Shown piece after piece: positions 22,868 through 34,284 of a DNA stretch of 64,000 nt (position 1 is its first letter; each line of letters opens with the position of its first letter). Source of the stretch: Acholoe squamosa (Eukaryota > Annelida > Polychaeta > Phyllodocida > Polynoidae); the NCBI GenBank assembly GCA_949317995.1, contig OX439041.1, positions 5,210,501 through 5,274,500 of the forward strand, written 5' to 3'. The notes under the pieces are model-generated. The model was not told the origin of the DNA and did not search any database. It worked only from the letters and a program-made list of their open reading frames with translations. The translations under genes and the position numbers were made by a program.

Positions 22868-24438
22868 CCACCAGTGTGAGCATAATGGAATACCTACGGT
22901 CAGGTATTAAACCGGCAAGGCCGTTAGTATCCCTAGAAGATAGGGAGGCGAGGCGATTGCTAGCCCAATGGACCGAGCTAGAGATCCGAGACGGCATACT
23001 ATGTAGGTGGAAGACAACTCCCACCAATGGTAAGCTGTTGCAAATAGTGATACCCACCCCAATGAGGAGGGATATCATGTATTATTGCCATGGTCACCAA
23101 ACGAGTGGCCATTTCGGTAAGAAAAGGTCAATAGAGCGCCTACAAAGGCGTTACTACTGGCCCGGTATGAGAGGCGACCTGCTCCGGTGGATCGCCACTT
23201 GCCCGGATTGTTGTAAAAACAAGCCGGGACCCGGCCTGGGTTAGCAACCCCTATCCCAGGAATTGTTTGGTATCAGATTCGCTCGAGTAGTGATAGATAT
23301 CATCAGCGGAATTAAAACGACGCCGCGAGACAATACTTGTATGATGGTCGTAACCGACTATTATACCAAGTACACTCAGGTGTTCCCCCTTCCTAACCAC
23401 AAAGCCGCCACGTGTGCAGAGGCATTTGTGAAAGGCTGGGTGCTCCATTTGGGTGTCCCCCTGATGATGCACAGCGACCAAGGAAGGGAGTTCGAGTCGG
23501 AGCTATGGCAGGAAATGTGCCATTACCTAGCCATTTGCAAGACCCGAACAAATCCATACCGACCACAGTCGGATGGGCAGGTAGAGCGTTTCAACAGAAC
23601 CCTTATACAAGTGCTAAAGCCCCTGGTTAATACCCACCAAGACGACTGGGATGAACAGTGCGAGTTTGTGGTACATGCCTACAACAACACTGTCCATTCA
23701 TCCACTAATTGCACCCCCAACATACTAGTGTTCGGCGAGGACATCATAATGCCCGCCGACTTAGTGTATGGAGTGGTTGGGATAGACCCGGAGGCGCCCT
23801 GCACCGTGTTGTTTGTGGAGTCATTAAGGGATAGGTTCAAACAGGCATACGAGGCCGTTCGGAAAGAACTGCTGAAGAGTGCGAAGTGGCAGAAGGTGGG
23901 CTATGACACCAATGCTAAACGAATTCGTTTTAATGTTGGGGACAAAGTACTAAGGTACTACGAGCCGCTAGAGAAGCTGAAGCTCGTGACGCCTTGGGAA
24001 GGTCCGTTTAAAATTATTCGTGTCATCTCCGAGTCCACGGTGTTGATGGAGGACTGCCTAACTGGTAGGAAATGGAAGACAAATGTCGGAAAACTTTGGC
24101 CCTGGAAGGGGCGCGAAGAGGCGGAGAGGGAGTTCGGTTACAAACCACCTATATCTGTCCCTAGCGGACCGAGCGTGGTAGTACCGATGAAGCGCCCTAG
24201 AGGCCGGCCGAGAAAGACGCCGGGAGACGAGGTTATGGTGAAAAAGAAGACAAAGGCCAGGAAACGACCTAATCGTAAGAAAAGGAAAAATGTCTCGCTG
24301 AGTGAAGGCATTACGTATGGGAAGGTGCCCGCAGTGGCTAAGCGGAATCCGGAAAAGGCCGTACGTAAAGCCGGGAAAAATAAAAGGCTAACCGAAGGCG
24401 TTAGACGCAGTCCCCGGTTGAGGTCTGCCGTAACCTAA
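22868..24438 (+). CDS. Integrase half of pol, element B (one in-frame stop)
   Basis: An HHCC zinc-binding domain (HGHQTSGH..CPDCC) is followed by the DDE core: Asp in VVIDIISG, Asp in HSDQGREF, Glu in QVERFNR. A GPY/F-type module (TPWEGPFKI) and a basic tail follow. The tail contains an AT-hook core, RGRPRKT, near 24200, then further Lys/Arg-rich repeats. TAG at 23242-23244 interrupts the frame between zinc domain and core; the frame is otherwise intact on both sides. Sequence 5' of 22868 in the same frame is unrelated to the element. It is the pol C-terminal half, displaced from the rest of pol. Confidence 0.85.
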
Positions 24439-24947
24439 CTCAGTACACAACGAGCTGCTGCGTGTTGTCCGCCATAGGCGGGTAACATACGTTCCACGGC
24501 TGGAGATGCCGAACGCGCCCTCCCCGGGTAGCTGTATCCCGTGAGCGGCGGTCGGATTAACCGGTACATTCGCTTTGAAGCGTTGTATACACCGCCAAAC
24601 TCCAGCAGATAGCACTCGGGTGGTAGGCCGCGTCTCGCATGTCGAGTCGAATGTTAGTTCGGATCTAGTTCCCTAGGTGGCGCCGCGGGTGCGGTGGGAA
24701 AGCGCGGAACTAGGTCACCGGATAGCCACGGCGGGATCTCGCGAGACGAGAGGTCTGACGTCATACTGGTCATAACTAGAGCGGACTCGTGGTGGTTAGA
24801 CGCCACCCGTTTTTGCTCTAGTTAGTGTTGGCAGTTTACAGGCCCTAGCTGTCGGTTAGCTTGTCTACCAATACCCTTTTGTTGGACGAATCCTTCGGGA
24901 GGAGTCCAACACAGACGCCAATTCGTTTGGAAGTCGCCCTCAGTGCC
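24439..24947 (+). repeat. Presumptive single LTR and leader of element B
   Basis: This GC-rich non-coding stretch lies between the integrase stop and the first gag ATG, where a one-LTR circle would carry its LTR. No second copy is in the window, so borders cannot be set. TGGCGCCGCGGG at 24678 is a weak primer-binding-site candidate. Confidence 0.4.
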
Positions 24948-26361
24948 ATGGCACAGGGGACGATTGACGCTGCGCGTCAAACTGTCAACGTTCTGTTGGA
25001 GCTAGGCGAGGACCCGAAGGTCCCGTCTCGGGTCGAGGAATCTATGGATTCTTCGACAGAGGAGGCCGCCCGGACGCTCTCGGCTATGGCCGAGGCCACC
25101 GACCGGGAGAGGATGCCACCTCCACCACCACGCCCGGAGCGCTCGTCTACAGCAGCAGCTTCGGGTAGCAAAGTGGATGTCCTGGACATTCCAATGTATC
25201 CTCCGGGATTCAAGACTCGGATCGAACGTATGGCACACGTCGATCGCGAGGCCGGTGTTGTGTACACCTCCTGGGGGACCTACATCCCCATGCACGCCTC
25301 CATGTTCGGATGCGGACCGTTGGCGGTGCAGCAAGGCGTGCCCGAGCCCATACCAGATGACTCTGGTTATGGACTCGTGCAGTGACGAGTTGGCTGACAA
25401 TATGCCAGTCTCTTGGCTCCGCAACTACCTGAAGTTGGCGGAGAAGATGGCGGTCAACGAGAGTCTGGCCCGAGCTGTGCTGATCTCCGAGGGCATCACC
25501 CGAAAGGCCTCGGAGTTAAGAGAGTCTGAATCCGACATGGATACAGACTCCACAGTCACTTTGTCCTCGGTGGAAACCGACCGGGTCAAGCGATTGACCC
25601 ACAAACCTGCGCCGAAGGGTCCTCTCACCGAGAGTGATCTGGAGGCTGAGGATGTACGCATCGCCGTCGAGAGGTCCACAACCGAGATCGATCCAGCTGC
25701 CGACATTCCGGACGCGCCTGGTGAGATCTCGGAAGAGGACATCTCGCGCCAGCAGGCTGCTGTTGAGGCCAAGCGAGCCGAGCTCGCCAAGCAGCAGAAG
25801 CAGCTCACCGCAGCTCGCCGGGCCCATCGCAAACAGCAGACCCAACATATAAGTCAATACGAACCATTACACTGGTGCCGTGACCAGTTGGTTCGGGGGT
25901 GGTGCGCGGCCACATTGGCCGAAAGCCTCGGGAAACCCGAAGCGGATCCCCCCAGCCCTGGGCTAGAGGGATTCGAAGAGGATGACTTCACATCCCAGCA
26001 TCTGTTGTTAGACTGGAAGCCCGGTCAACAACAAATGTATAATCCAGCGGGTGTCCGAACTGTTTTCCCGACACCCGGTCTGATGGACGGTACCACGGGT
26101 GATGGTATCGTAAACTTGTATCCGGGTACACCGCAAACGGTAGTACCGGATACGGGATTATTTAGGGGAGTAATAAAACCCCCAACTTTAGACCTGAGTG
26201 ATTGGTCCCAAGCTATAACTAGCAGACGCCAGCTGTGTCCTATTGTACCAGCAGGCTCGGCTAGCAACTTGGGTATCCCAGTAGCACAGAGCCCTGGGAA
26301 GCGTACTGCAACCCCCCCGGAAGCGGTACCAGATGGAGCAAACAGCAATGCACTAGGTTGA
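24948..26361 (+). CDS. Gag N-terminal region, element B (frameshifted)
   Basis: The first ATG in good context is 24948 (MAQGTIDAAR). The frame runs to TGA at 25383-25385, and the protein appears to continue in the +1 frame from about 25386 to 26361. It includes Ser/Thr- and Glu-rich sequence and a coiled coil (EEDISRQQAAVEAKRAELAK). No conserved domain is recognised; position just before the capsid makes it the matrix/linker part of gag. It is not functional as it stands. Confidence 0.6.
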
Positions 26362-26942
26362 TGTATGCTCATAATTCTGCCCGAAGGGTAGCCGTTATTC
26401 CTAAGGAATATGACGGTACTCGACCATGGAAAGAGTGGTTTGAAGACTTCATCGATGTGATGAACTGTAATGGGTGGACCCCATACGAGGCCAAGCCGCA
26501 TCTAGTAAGATGTCTGAAAGGCGGGCCGGGTCGCATGGCTGTAGAGCAATGGCGGACCTGGTACGGTCTTGTAGGGAGTTTTGAGCAGTTGGTAGAATCT
26601 GCTAGCGGACTGTTATGTAACATGGTCAAGGAGGACCCGATGGTCCGTTTTAAGAAATGTACACAGAAGCCTAACGAAGCTTTCCGAGCATACGGTATGG
26701 AGCTCCATGCCCTGCTAAGCAAGGCTAGACCCGGTACTGAAAACCAGGACTGGTATATGGACGATTTGATTACACAATTCGTCAAGGGTCTGAGAGACCG
26801 AGATGAGCAGATTGCTGCCAGGGATGCCTGGAAAGAAGGCGTAACGCTTCACGACATATTTAATGGTATAGATATGGCCGTGAAGAAGCGAACAGTGTTA
26901 GTTCCAACAATGCCAGCAGCTCGGCTCCCCTGGTATCAGTAG
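26358..26942 (+). CDS. Gag capsid domain, element B
   Basis: Retrotransposon-gag type helical domain: KEYDGTRPWKEWFEDFIDVM at the start, then a WYGLVGSFEQL segment and the usual late motif ITQFVKGLRDRD. The frame differs from the segment before and from the one after, so frameshifts flank it on both sides (near 26350 and 26900). It forms the structural capsid of the particle in live relatives. Confidence 0.75.
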   Translation: MMYAHNSARRVAVIPKEYDGTRPWKEWFEDFIDVMNCNGWTPYEAKPHLVRCLKGGPGRMAVEQWRTWYGLVGSFEQLVESASGLLCNMVKEDPMVRFKKCTQKPNEAFRAYGMELHALLSKARPGTENQDWYMDDLITQFVKGLRDRDEQIAARDAWKEGVTLHDIFNGIDMAVKKRTVLVPTMPAARLPWYQ

Positions 26943-26983
26943 TCCAGCAGTCTGAGGTAAAAGTTCCCTCAGACGATTTCGAA

Positions 26984-27421
26984 TTGATTGAAATCGAACA
27001 GGAGGACGGTACCTTCTGTTCGGTTCAATTAAGGAAAAATACTACAGGCAGAAAGTATATTCCAAGGAAGGCGTTCAATAAGCCAAGGGACTCTAGACCA
27101 TTACCCGAGGTCAAGAGTGACCCGAAGGTCGGCGAGAAGGCAGCCAAGCCTCTCGTAAGCACTGATAAAGTGAAAGGTCAGTCTCCAGACATGACCAAAC
27201 TCATGGAGGACATGTGTAAGAAAATTACAGATGCCATCCAAGCCAGTCGGCAGAGACCCAGAGTGGATCGCCGAACTGTTAAGTGTTTCAGGTGCCAGCG
27301 CATGGGACACTACTCATCGGAATGTACCGCTGCTAAGCCGGTAATGGCTGCCTTCTATGAAGCCGAGGACAATGGCGAAGGAAGGGAGAGCACTACGGAT
27401 TCCACTGATGTGGAAAACTAG
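26984..27421 (+). CDS. Gag nucleocapsid segment with CCHC knuckle, element B
   Basis: A Lys/Arg-rich region is followed by a single zinc knuckle, CFRCQRMGHYSSEC (CX2CX4HX4C), which binds the genomic RNA in relatives. The frame is open from about 26890; the first listed codon is TTG, so this is a continuation of gag, not a new gene. It ends with TAG at 27419-27421, and pol follows in the -1 frame. Confidence 0.8.
   Translation: MIEIEQEDGTFCSVQLRKNTTGRKYIPRKAFNKPRDSRPLPEVKSDPKVGEKAAKPLVSTDKVKGQSPDMTKLMEDMCKKITDAIQASRQRPRVDRRTVKCFRCQRMGHYSSECTAAKPVMAAFYEAEDNGEGRESTTDSTDVEN
27412..27418 (+). promoter_or_regulatory. Probable -1 frameshift site G GAA AAC, element B
   Basis: GGAAAAC directly precedes the gag stop TAG. 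In the -1 (pol) frame a TGA lies just upstream, so a shift into pol is only possible in the few codons around this heptamer. The same heptamer-stop pair is at the gag/pol border of element C. Confidence 0.5.
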
Positions 27422-30099
27422 TGGGGGTTGTATCAAAGGCATCTGATATGACCCCAAGGAAGAACGAATGCCAAAATGCTACCGGGGGTGACCCGGTGGA
27501 AGATTTCGAATCAATTACACCTGGAGGCCGGGTGGCTGTGGGTGCGCACCCCTGCACCTTGGCCGGGGCCAGGGACCCTAGTGCTTGTATGTACGGGAAT
27601 GAACATATGGAGGCGAGTGGCCGCACTAGGGGAGAGGAAGGATGGATCAAAGAGTTGATCCGAGTGTGTGGGACACGCCTTCCCCCAAGTCATCCGTGTC
27701 TGGAATTCCTGAGAGGACTCGGATTGAATCTTGGTGATTCGGGAGACTTTCACCAGTTTACCAGTAACCCCTCACCTTTAGGGGGGAGACGGTGGTATGT
27801 ACCCATATCTGTGGAAGGCCGGGTAGGATAATTCTTGGTGGATACCAGAGCTAGCCACTCCTGTGTGTCCAAAAGATTTTTCGACTCGGTGGCCGGCAGC
27901 CATGAGAACCTCAAAACGGGGGTAAATGCTTGCACGGCCGATGGAAGCAGTATGCGTACATTTGGTAGGACGTTTATGCCTATCCGTATAGGAGGCAAAG
28001 AATTTGTTCTTTCGCCGACTATAGCAGAGGTTAGTGATGACGGAATCCTCGGACTGGATTTTGCAAGCTTATACGGGGCCGTCTTGGACCCGAGGGACGG
28101 TATGATGAGTATACGGAACCCGTATGGCTTGCATGTCCAATGCGTATTGAGACAGGTGTCTTCGGTTGCATCAGTGATACACACGGTGAAGATCCCACCG
28201 GGTACCACTTGCGATGTCCTTTGTGGCGGATCCATGGCCCAAAGGAATGAAACTGGAGTCTATGAACCCGATACGGTGTACTTGTCGAGCATCGGGTTAG
28301 ACTCAGTGGATACATTAGTGGCTAATGCAGCTTGGACTGTATTACCCATGACTAACCGAAGTGGTTCGGTGGTTTATTTGAAGCGAGGCGACAGTATAGG
28401 TAGGATGACTTCGGTAGAACATGTCGCCGAGGCTAAATTCAATAAACCACTGAACCCTGTTAGTAAGCTTCCTTTGGATGAAGAATTTCAAAAGCTGATT
28501 GATCAGTCTGATTTAGAGAATACGGAGGATAAGGATTGCCTAGCGAAACTCCTACAAAAGTACGAGAGTGCTTTTGGTAGGGAGGGAGGACCGGTAGGTA
28601 GATCCGATAAGGTGTTGCACACCATAGATGTGGGCAACGAGAAACCTTTTAAAATTTCGTATCGTAGACTTCCTCTAAAGAAGAAGTTAATTTGTGAAGA
28701 GGAAATACAAAAACAGTTGGACCTAGGGGTCATCGTGCCTAGCTCGAGTCCCTGGTCCAGCCCTGTTTGTATGACCACTAAGAAAGACGGTAAGATCCTC
28801 TTTTGTGTCGACTACCGGAAATTGAATGGTATAACAAAGAAGAACTCGTATCCTTTACCAAGGATAGACGAGACTTTAGATAGCTTGGTCGGAAACCAAT
28901 GGTTCTGTACCTTGGACTTACAGTCCGGGTATTGGCAGATACCGATGCACCCCGATGACAAGGAGAAAACAGCGTTCTCCAGTCATATGGGGCTATTCGA
29001 GTATAATGTCTTACCTTTCGGATTGTGTAACGCCCCCGCTACATTCGAGGCTATGATGGAGTCCTTACTGAGTGATCTTTTGTGGAAGAAATGCTTGGTC
29101 TACTTGGACGACGTGGTCGTGTTCGGCAAGTCGTTCAAGCAATGCCTGGCGAATCTACAATTGGTCCTCGACCGGATACTATCTAACGGTCTTAAACTTA
29201 AACCCAAGAAGTGTAATTTGTTTAAGAAAACAATCACATACTTGGGAAGGATCATTACTCCTAACGGGGTAAGCGCAGATCCGGAAAAATTAGAAGCTGT
29301 GGAGAACTGGGAGAGACCCACGAGTGCTAAGGAGGTGAGATCATTTTTAGGATTCTGTTCCTATAACCGTGATTTCATACCGAATTACTCTCGTGTTAGC
29401 TTCCCCATGCAGTGCTTAGCTCACTGGACCCCGGGTAGGGCACGGGACCCATTCCCATGGACCAGCGAGCAAGAAGAATCTTTTAATAAAATAAAAGATT
29501 TGTTTAGGAATACACCCGTGTTGAAATATCCCACTCTCGAGGGACATTTCATCTTAGACACCGATGCGAGCAATGATGCAATTGGGGCAGCTCTCTCTCA
29601 GGTCCAGGAGGGAGTCGAAGTCCCAATAGCATTTGCTAGCAACACGTTAAGCAAGACTCAGCGAAATTATTGTACCACCAAGCGAGAACTCCTCGCTGTG
29701 GTGGTGTATACGAAGAAGTTCAAGCATTTCCTTTGGGGAAGTGACTTTACCTTAAGAACCGACCATTCGTCTCTTAGGTGGCTCCTTAACTTTAAGGACG
29801 CCGAGGGGATGATTGGACGATGGTTAGCTCACCTATCCGAATTTGGATTAGAGCATAAGCAAATAGAGCACCGACCCGGTGCTAAACATATCAATGCGGA
29901 TGCTTTGTCGAGACGACCTATCCGAAGGTGCCAAAATGCCACTTGTGAAGACTGCGGGGCCCACAATGCTGTGGTAGCCGGGTTGGTATTTAATTATACC
30001 ACCCCCCGTATTCCCTGGGAGGAGGCTGTGTGTAGCTATCTCGATTGGTCCCCAGAGACCATCAAGAAGTTCCAACAGTCGGATCCCACCACTAATTAA
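27422..30099 (+). CDS. Protease-RT-RNase H part of pol, element B (damaged)
   Basis: The frame is -1 relative to gag. TAA at 27829-27831 sits just before the protease active site, whose third residue is Arg (VDTRAS) instead of Gly, so the protease is dead. RT is well preserved: FCVDYRKLN, LDLQSGYWQIP, PFGLCNAPATF and the catalytic YLDD (VYLDDVVVF). RNase H follows with ILDTDASN, the Glu of TKRELLAVV and RTDHSSLRWL. The frame stops shortly after RNase H where element sequence ends (30091); the last few codons are flanking DNA. The integrase half is at 22868-24438. Confidence 0.88.
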
Positions 30100-31119
30100 T
30101 TAATTTCTAAATAATGGTATATTGTTAAAGACATGTATTGATCACCTAGCTATTACTGTGTGAACTTGGGTTTAGAGGTAATAAGATGGCAGAAAAATCA
30201 ATAGGATCAAAGACAAGAAGAGGTATTATTGGCAGCCTACCACAAAGAACAAGAAAGTTATATTTGGTTAGGAGAGTTAGAAGAGTGTTTGTGTTGACTG
30301 TATGACCTTGTTAGACCTTGATATGTTTTTGTCCTCTTTTGGTTCATTAGACACTACACAGACTGTTAGCAGTTTTAAATTTTTAATTAGTTTCTAAATA
30401 ATGCCTTAGAATCTATGTACCCTGATTGTCATGGTGCTCCAATGCAGTGCTAATAAGTACACCTGCCTGGAGCTTAGGCCAATTAAAGTTATTTCTCCTA
30501 AATACCCTTATCAGAAAATAAGTAATTAGTTTAAGATTAGAGTCCTCCACCTCACTTTCCTCATTACTTTATTGATGAGAAAATAAAAGTTGTTTTTGCA
30601 TGGCAGCCTCATCACCCTAGCAAAGCTGAGGCTAGCCAGGTAATTTTTGGGGACTATATTAAAGCTGCTACAAGACGTGAAATATAGAAATTGGCATTTT
30701 GGCTATATCTACAATCAGCCCACTTGCTTGTGTGTACTGTTCATAACTGATTCTGAGAGTTTTAACCATGCTAATTTCATAGAAATAGATGTCTAGAAAT
30801 AAAATGTTTCCAGCATTTTATCTTTGTTGACAAGCACTTAATTGCATCTGCTCAAATCTGCTCAATAGTGCCACCTGTGGTTAGGGAATCAGACTGGTGT
30901 GTTGTATTGCAATGCCTCCTTACAGGTACTAATGCGGCTTACAGGTGTAAGGGGTGTGGGGATAAAAACAGAATTACTACAGGTGGTCTCATCCTATGTA
31001 TCAGTGGAGGGTGTGGGAAGCTTATTTTTTAATACCCTCAAAGTGCTCTTGATCTCGGTGAAATCACAGGTGTTAGAAACTGTGATAATTATCTTCATGT
31101 GACTACATGCTGGGGGTAG
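30092..31119. other. AT-rich flank, no gene seen
   Basis: No open frame of substance, no LTR and no splice-bounded exon that I can support. It is the right flank of element B. Confidence 0.5.
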
Positions 31120-31125
31120 CCAGGC

Positions 31126-31523
31126 TTCTGATTGGTTGGATGGCTGACCCTCATTTGCATAATGGTGTTGTGTTTTACTTGCTATATAATTTTTTCATAA
31201 ATTTTTTTTATGTATAATATTATATATCTCATTTGCATAATTAGCCCCGCCCCATTGTTCACAAATAAGGGACCACATGGCTAGGCCACCTGGCTAGGCC
31301 ATGTGTTGTTTACAAACAAGAGGTCACGTGATCGCACTAATCTCCTAATTAGGTCATGTTACCATGGTAACCAGAATGCCGTCCTCTGATTGGCTGAGAG
31401 GTGGTTGCTAGGTCAAGGGGGCGTGGCCTATTATGCAAATGAGATCAAGGTTAAAGTCACATGACATGGGCATGTGCCACGGGGGGGTCCAGGTCACGTG
31501 ACCAAATGGAGGCCTCTGATTGG
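31126..31523. promoter_or_regulatory. Cluster of octamer, CCAAT, E-box and GC-box motifs
   Basis: Three copies of CTCATTTGCAT or its complement (31150-31160, 31228-31238, 31433-31443) contain the POU octamer. Three TCTGATTGG sites (near 31127, 31385, 31515) hold an inverted CCAAT box. Two GGTCACGTGA E-boxes (31322, 31492) and one CCCCGCCCC box (near 31243) are also present. It lies 400-800 bp upstream of the GPCR pseudogene ATG and may be its former promoter. Confidence 0.45.
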
Positions 31524-31906
31524 ATGCATCCCCAGTGAGTAATATCCTGTAGTTAGCTATAGTCCCGTTCCGATACATACTATACTACTCATGAGGTATG
31601 ATGCATTCCATCCTGAGGTACAAGGGTGGATAATTATATCACAAGTCTGTTTGAGATGTGCAATGATCGACACACAGTTCATCCGAACTGTTATTCTGTC
31701 AATTTAGCTTCGTGTTTTCTCTTGGCGTCTCCTTGCATTTCTACGTTCATATTCATGTAGTCTATAATTCAAGAGCATGAGGCATTGAGTGAGACGTGGT
31801 CTATAACATTGTCCCTACATATTAAAATACATTTCCCCTGCCTTTCAGAATTTTAGGAGATATTTCATTGCATTTGTAAACCACATTTTAGTATATAGTC
31901 TTCACA

Positions 31907-33393
31907 ATGGACTTCTTCAACCCAATATTCTCACAGATAATAGGTGAGGCTCCACTACGCGACTTTTTGGTACATTCTCACCTAACTTTATCCCTATAGT
32001 GCCTAAGGTATAGGGTGCTGACATTCCTATATTGTAAACATGAGATTCACAATTGTAGACATGAGATTTCAGGGTTATTTTATGGGTGATCTCTCTCCTT
32101 GTGTGCCATATTTACCAACTAACCTGTACCTGCATAGACTCTGTGATTGGGTGGGAGTTCAATATATAAACATCAACACAGCAAAATATAAATAACAACA
32201 CAGCAGTCACACAGATCGCAGGGTCTTGTACTGTAAAAATCAAGCCTGTCTGATATTGAGTTGCAGAGAGTCATCAGTGTGAAAGTCTGCAATATTTACA
32301 TTAGGTCAACTTGATTTAGTAAACAAAAACAAACATCTTTTGGCAACAAAAATGTGCCTGAGATTGTACACAAAGCCTTCCCAACATAAACAAAAAGCTC
32401 TCTCAATCTTCTATTTACACCTTGAAATAATAACAAATACCACTCTATAATCTGTGTTTGTGTCTGCTTTTGTGAGAATAGCTCCGATTTTCAGCAAAAA
32501 TCGCGTAGTGGAGCCTCACCTAATGACTCATCTTATAATATTGCTGGAAATGAGTCCAAATCAAGATTTCAGATATATCCACTGAACATAGCAGCAACGA
32601 TATCTATATGCAGCATGGGGACGGTTTTAACTGTCTTATTATGATGGTGATTATTTACGGCTCGCTCATGAAGAACTCTGTCTTCATGATCTTATTATTT
32701 GTGCTGGCATTGTTTGATAATCTGTCGTTGATATTTGTAATATTCTGTCAACATGGGATCTTTGGTTTTCTACCTTTCTCCTCATCCATCCTACTTTGCA
32801 GAATGTTAATGTTCAATCATTATGCCACATCTAATTCATTGTCTTGTATAATTGTAGCGATTGCAGCTGAACATACAATTGCAGTCCTCACACCACTGAA
32901 AGTGCATATCTACTGATCTACAAGAAATATAATCTGTGTAATTTTGAAACTGGTTATCATTATCTGTTTTCTTCATCTCCCAAAGTTTTTCTATGTAGTT
33001 TTTCTTGCATTTTTGTACTCAATCATACCATTTTGTATAATATCAGTGTTGAATATAATCACCATGAAGAAGTTCTTCTCTAATAGAAGGTTCAGGGAGA
33101 GCCACCAAACAAGTAGGCATTGTAAATCTTCTGCACGAACCACTAAGCTAACCATTACAATGTTTGCTCTGTGCATTGTCTTTGTTCTGACAACTTTACC
33201 TGGGCGCACTTTTGTCATCATTCGAACAATATCGGAATTCTTACAGAAAGATTTGATGATAGATAAAAGCATATCTTTAACTACACAAAGGCTGAGGTCC
33301 ATCAACAACAGTGTTAATTTCATACTCTACTGTCTGTCAGGAACTGTTTTTAGGCAGAAATTGGGTCGACTCTTAAATTCCTGCATAAAGTGA
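31907..33393 (+). pseudogene. Rhodopsin-like (class A) GPCR pseudogene
   Basis: Membrane segments and family motifs are visible: TM1-TM2 (SLMKNSVFMILLFVLALFDN), TM3 ending EHTIAVLTPLK where an (E/D)RY motif is expected, TM5-TM6, and TM7 with NSVNFILYCL, a variant of NPxxY. Lesions: a MITE (31943-32520) splits the N-terminal region. A frameshift in TM1 occurs near 32630. TGA at about 32914 interrupts after TM3. The TM4-loop-TM5 region looks shortened, and the Arg of the G-protein-coupling motif is lost. An ATG at 31907 (MDFFNPIFSQ) lies just left of the MITE, and an N-glycosylation-type NES follows on the right. The ligand class cannot be assigned. Confidence 0.8.
31943..32520. mobile_element. 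MITE family 1, copy 2
   Basis: 578 bp with 20-bp inverted ends (GGTGAGGCTCCACTACGCGA), flanked by TA on both sides (31941-31942, 32521-32522). It is nearly identical to 14715-15276, differing by small substitutions and one short insertion near 32330. It interrupts the receptor pseudogene. Confidence 0.92.
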
Positions 33394-34284
33394 TTGTCAC
33401 CAATGCATACTAATGAGTAATGTACAACAGGAGAAGCTCAGATCCGATGGTTTATCCTCTTATAAATGGTTATTGGGAATCCCAGATTCAATTAAAGGCA
33501 ACCTATTTTTATTTAGGACCATATTATTATATAATTATGAATTATCCAAGAAGGCCTAAAACAAAATAAATAATATATCAACAGTCATCCACTTGGACCT
33601 CTGAGAAATCGAGATGGTCTGTTATACTGTCATATTGTAATACTGTACGGGATTGCTGTGTACCCTCAGCATTGGAAAATTGGCAAAAATAACATGGAGG
33701 GAGGGTGTCAAAAACGTTCAAATTAGTATGACAGGGTTTATGAATGGCCCCTACAATTTGAAATCAATTCCAACACAAGTACCAGGGAATTGATCGGAAG
33801 TAATGGGGAGTTGACGTCCAACCCTGAGGACATGACCCCAATTCATCTAGGAATTGTATGGGCCAGCATAGTATTAAGCCTTTATCAATATATGTGACAG
33901 GATCTGCAAAAAGGGCCCTTAGTGCAGGTTGCATTAAGGTCCCTTGTCCCAGTACATGTCACATTTACAGAGTAAGAGACTTTTTGTGCATATAGACCAA
34001 TGATCTTTGTGTTAGAACCATAATTTGAGACGATCCTTTTAATATGATTATTAACAAATTGAAAACATCATTACCATACCCTATGTAAATACCCAGGTAA
34101 TATGCCCAACTGGGCCCCTATTGTGCCCCAGTTGGGCAGGCCTACTGGGCCCCATATGGGCAGCCCAGTTGGGGCCCAGCGAGAATGGACACTGGGCAAC
34201 AGCTGGAACCCATTGGGCTAGCCCAAGATGGGCTCAAAGTGGGCCCCAGCAGGGACCCAATGGGCTCTTAATTAATTATGGTAT
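33394..34284. other. Spacer with TGGGC-rich stretch (34090-34270)
   Basis: After the receptor pseudogene the DNA is AT-rich without genes. From 34090 it becomes rich in GGGCCC and TGGGC words. Similar GGGCCCA-rich DNA continues beyond element C (50700-51130), so the element was inserted into or beside such a stretch. GTAT at 34281-34284 is the left target duplication. Confidence 0.5.

Larger units (their letters stand above)
22868..30091 (+). mobile_element. Ty3/gypsy element B, circularly permuted and decayed
   Basis: The order on + is integrase (to 24438), presumptive LTR and leader (24439-24947), gag (24948-27421), then protease-RT-RNase H (to about 30091). The pol polyprotein stops just after RNase H, and its missing integrase half lies at the other end. 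CCACCA occurs at both borders (22868-22873 and 30086-30091) in the same codon phase, so the two ends are contiguous on a circle. Gag has several frameshifts and pol two stop codons, so the element is dead. Insertion of a one-LTR circle at a 6-bp homology explains the arrangement best. Confidence 0.8.

Noticed and set aside
23242..23244. Programmed readthrough of TAG in the element B integrase
   Set aside because: The element has many other lesions and the bases after the stop do not form a known readthrough context.
22868..30091. A natural Gmr1-like gene order (integrase before RT) in element B
   Set aside because: In that order integrase lies between protease and RT; here it precedes gag and the pol frame is cut exactly after RNase H, so permutation fits better.
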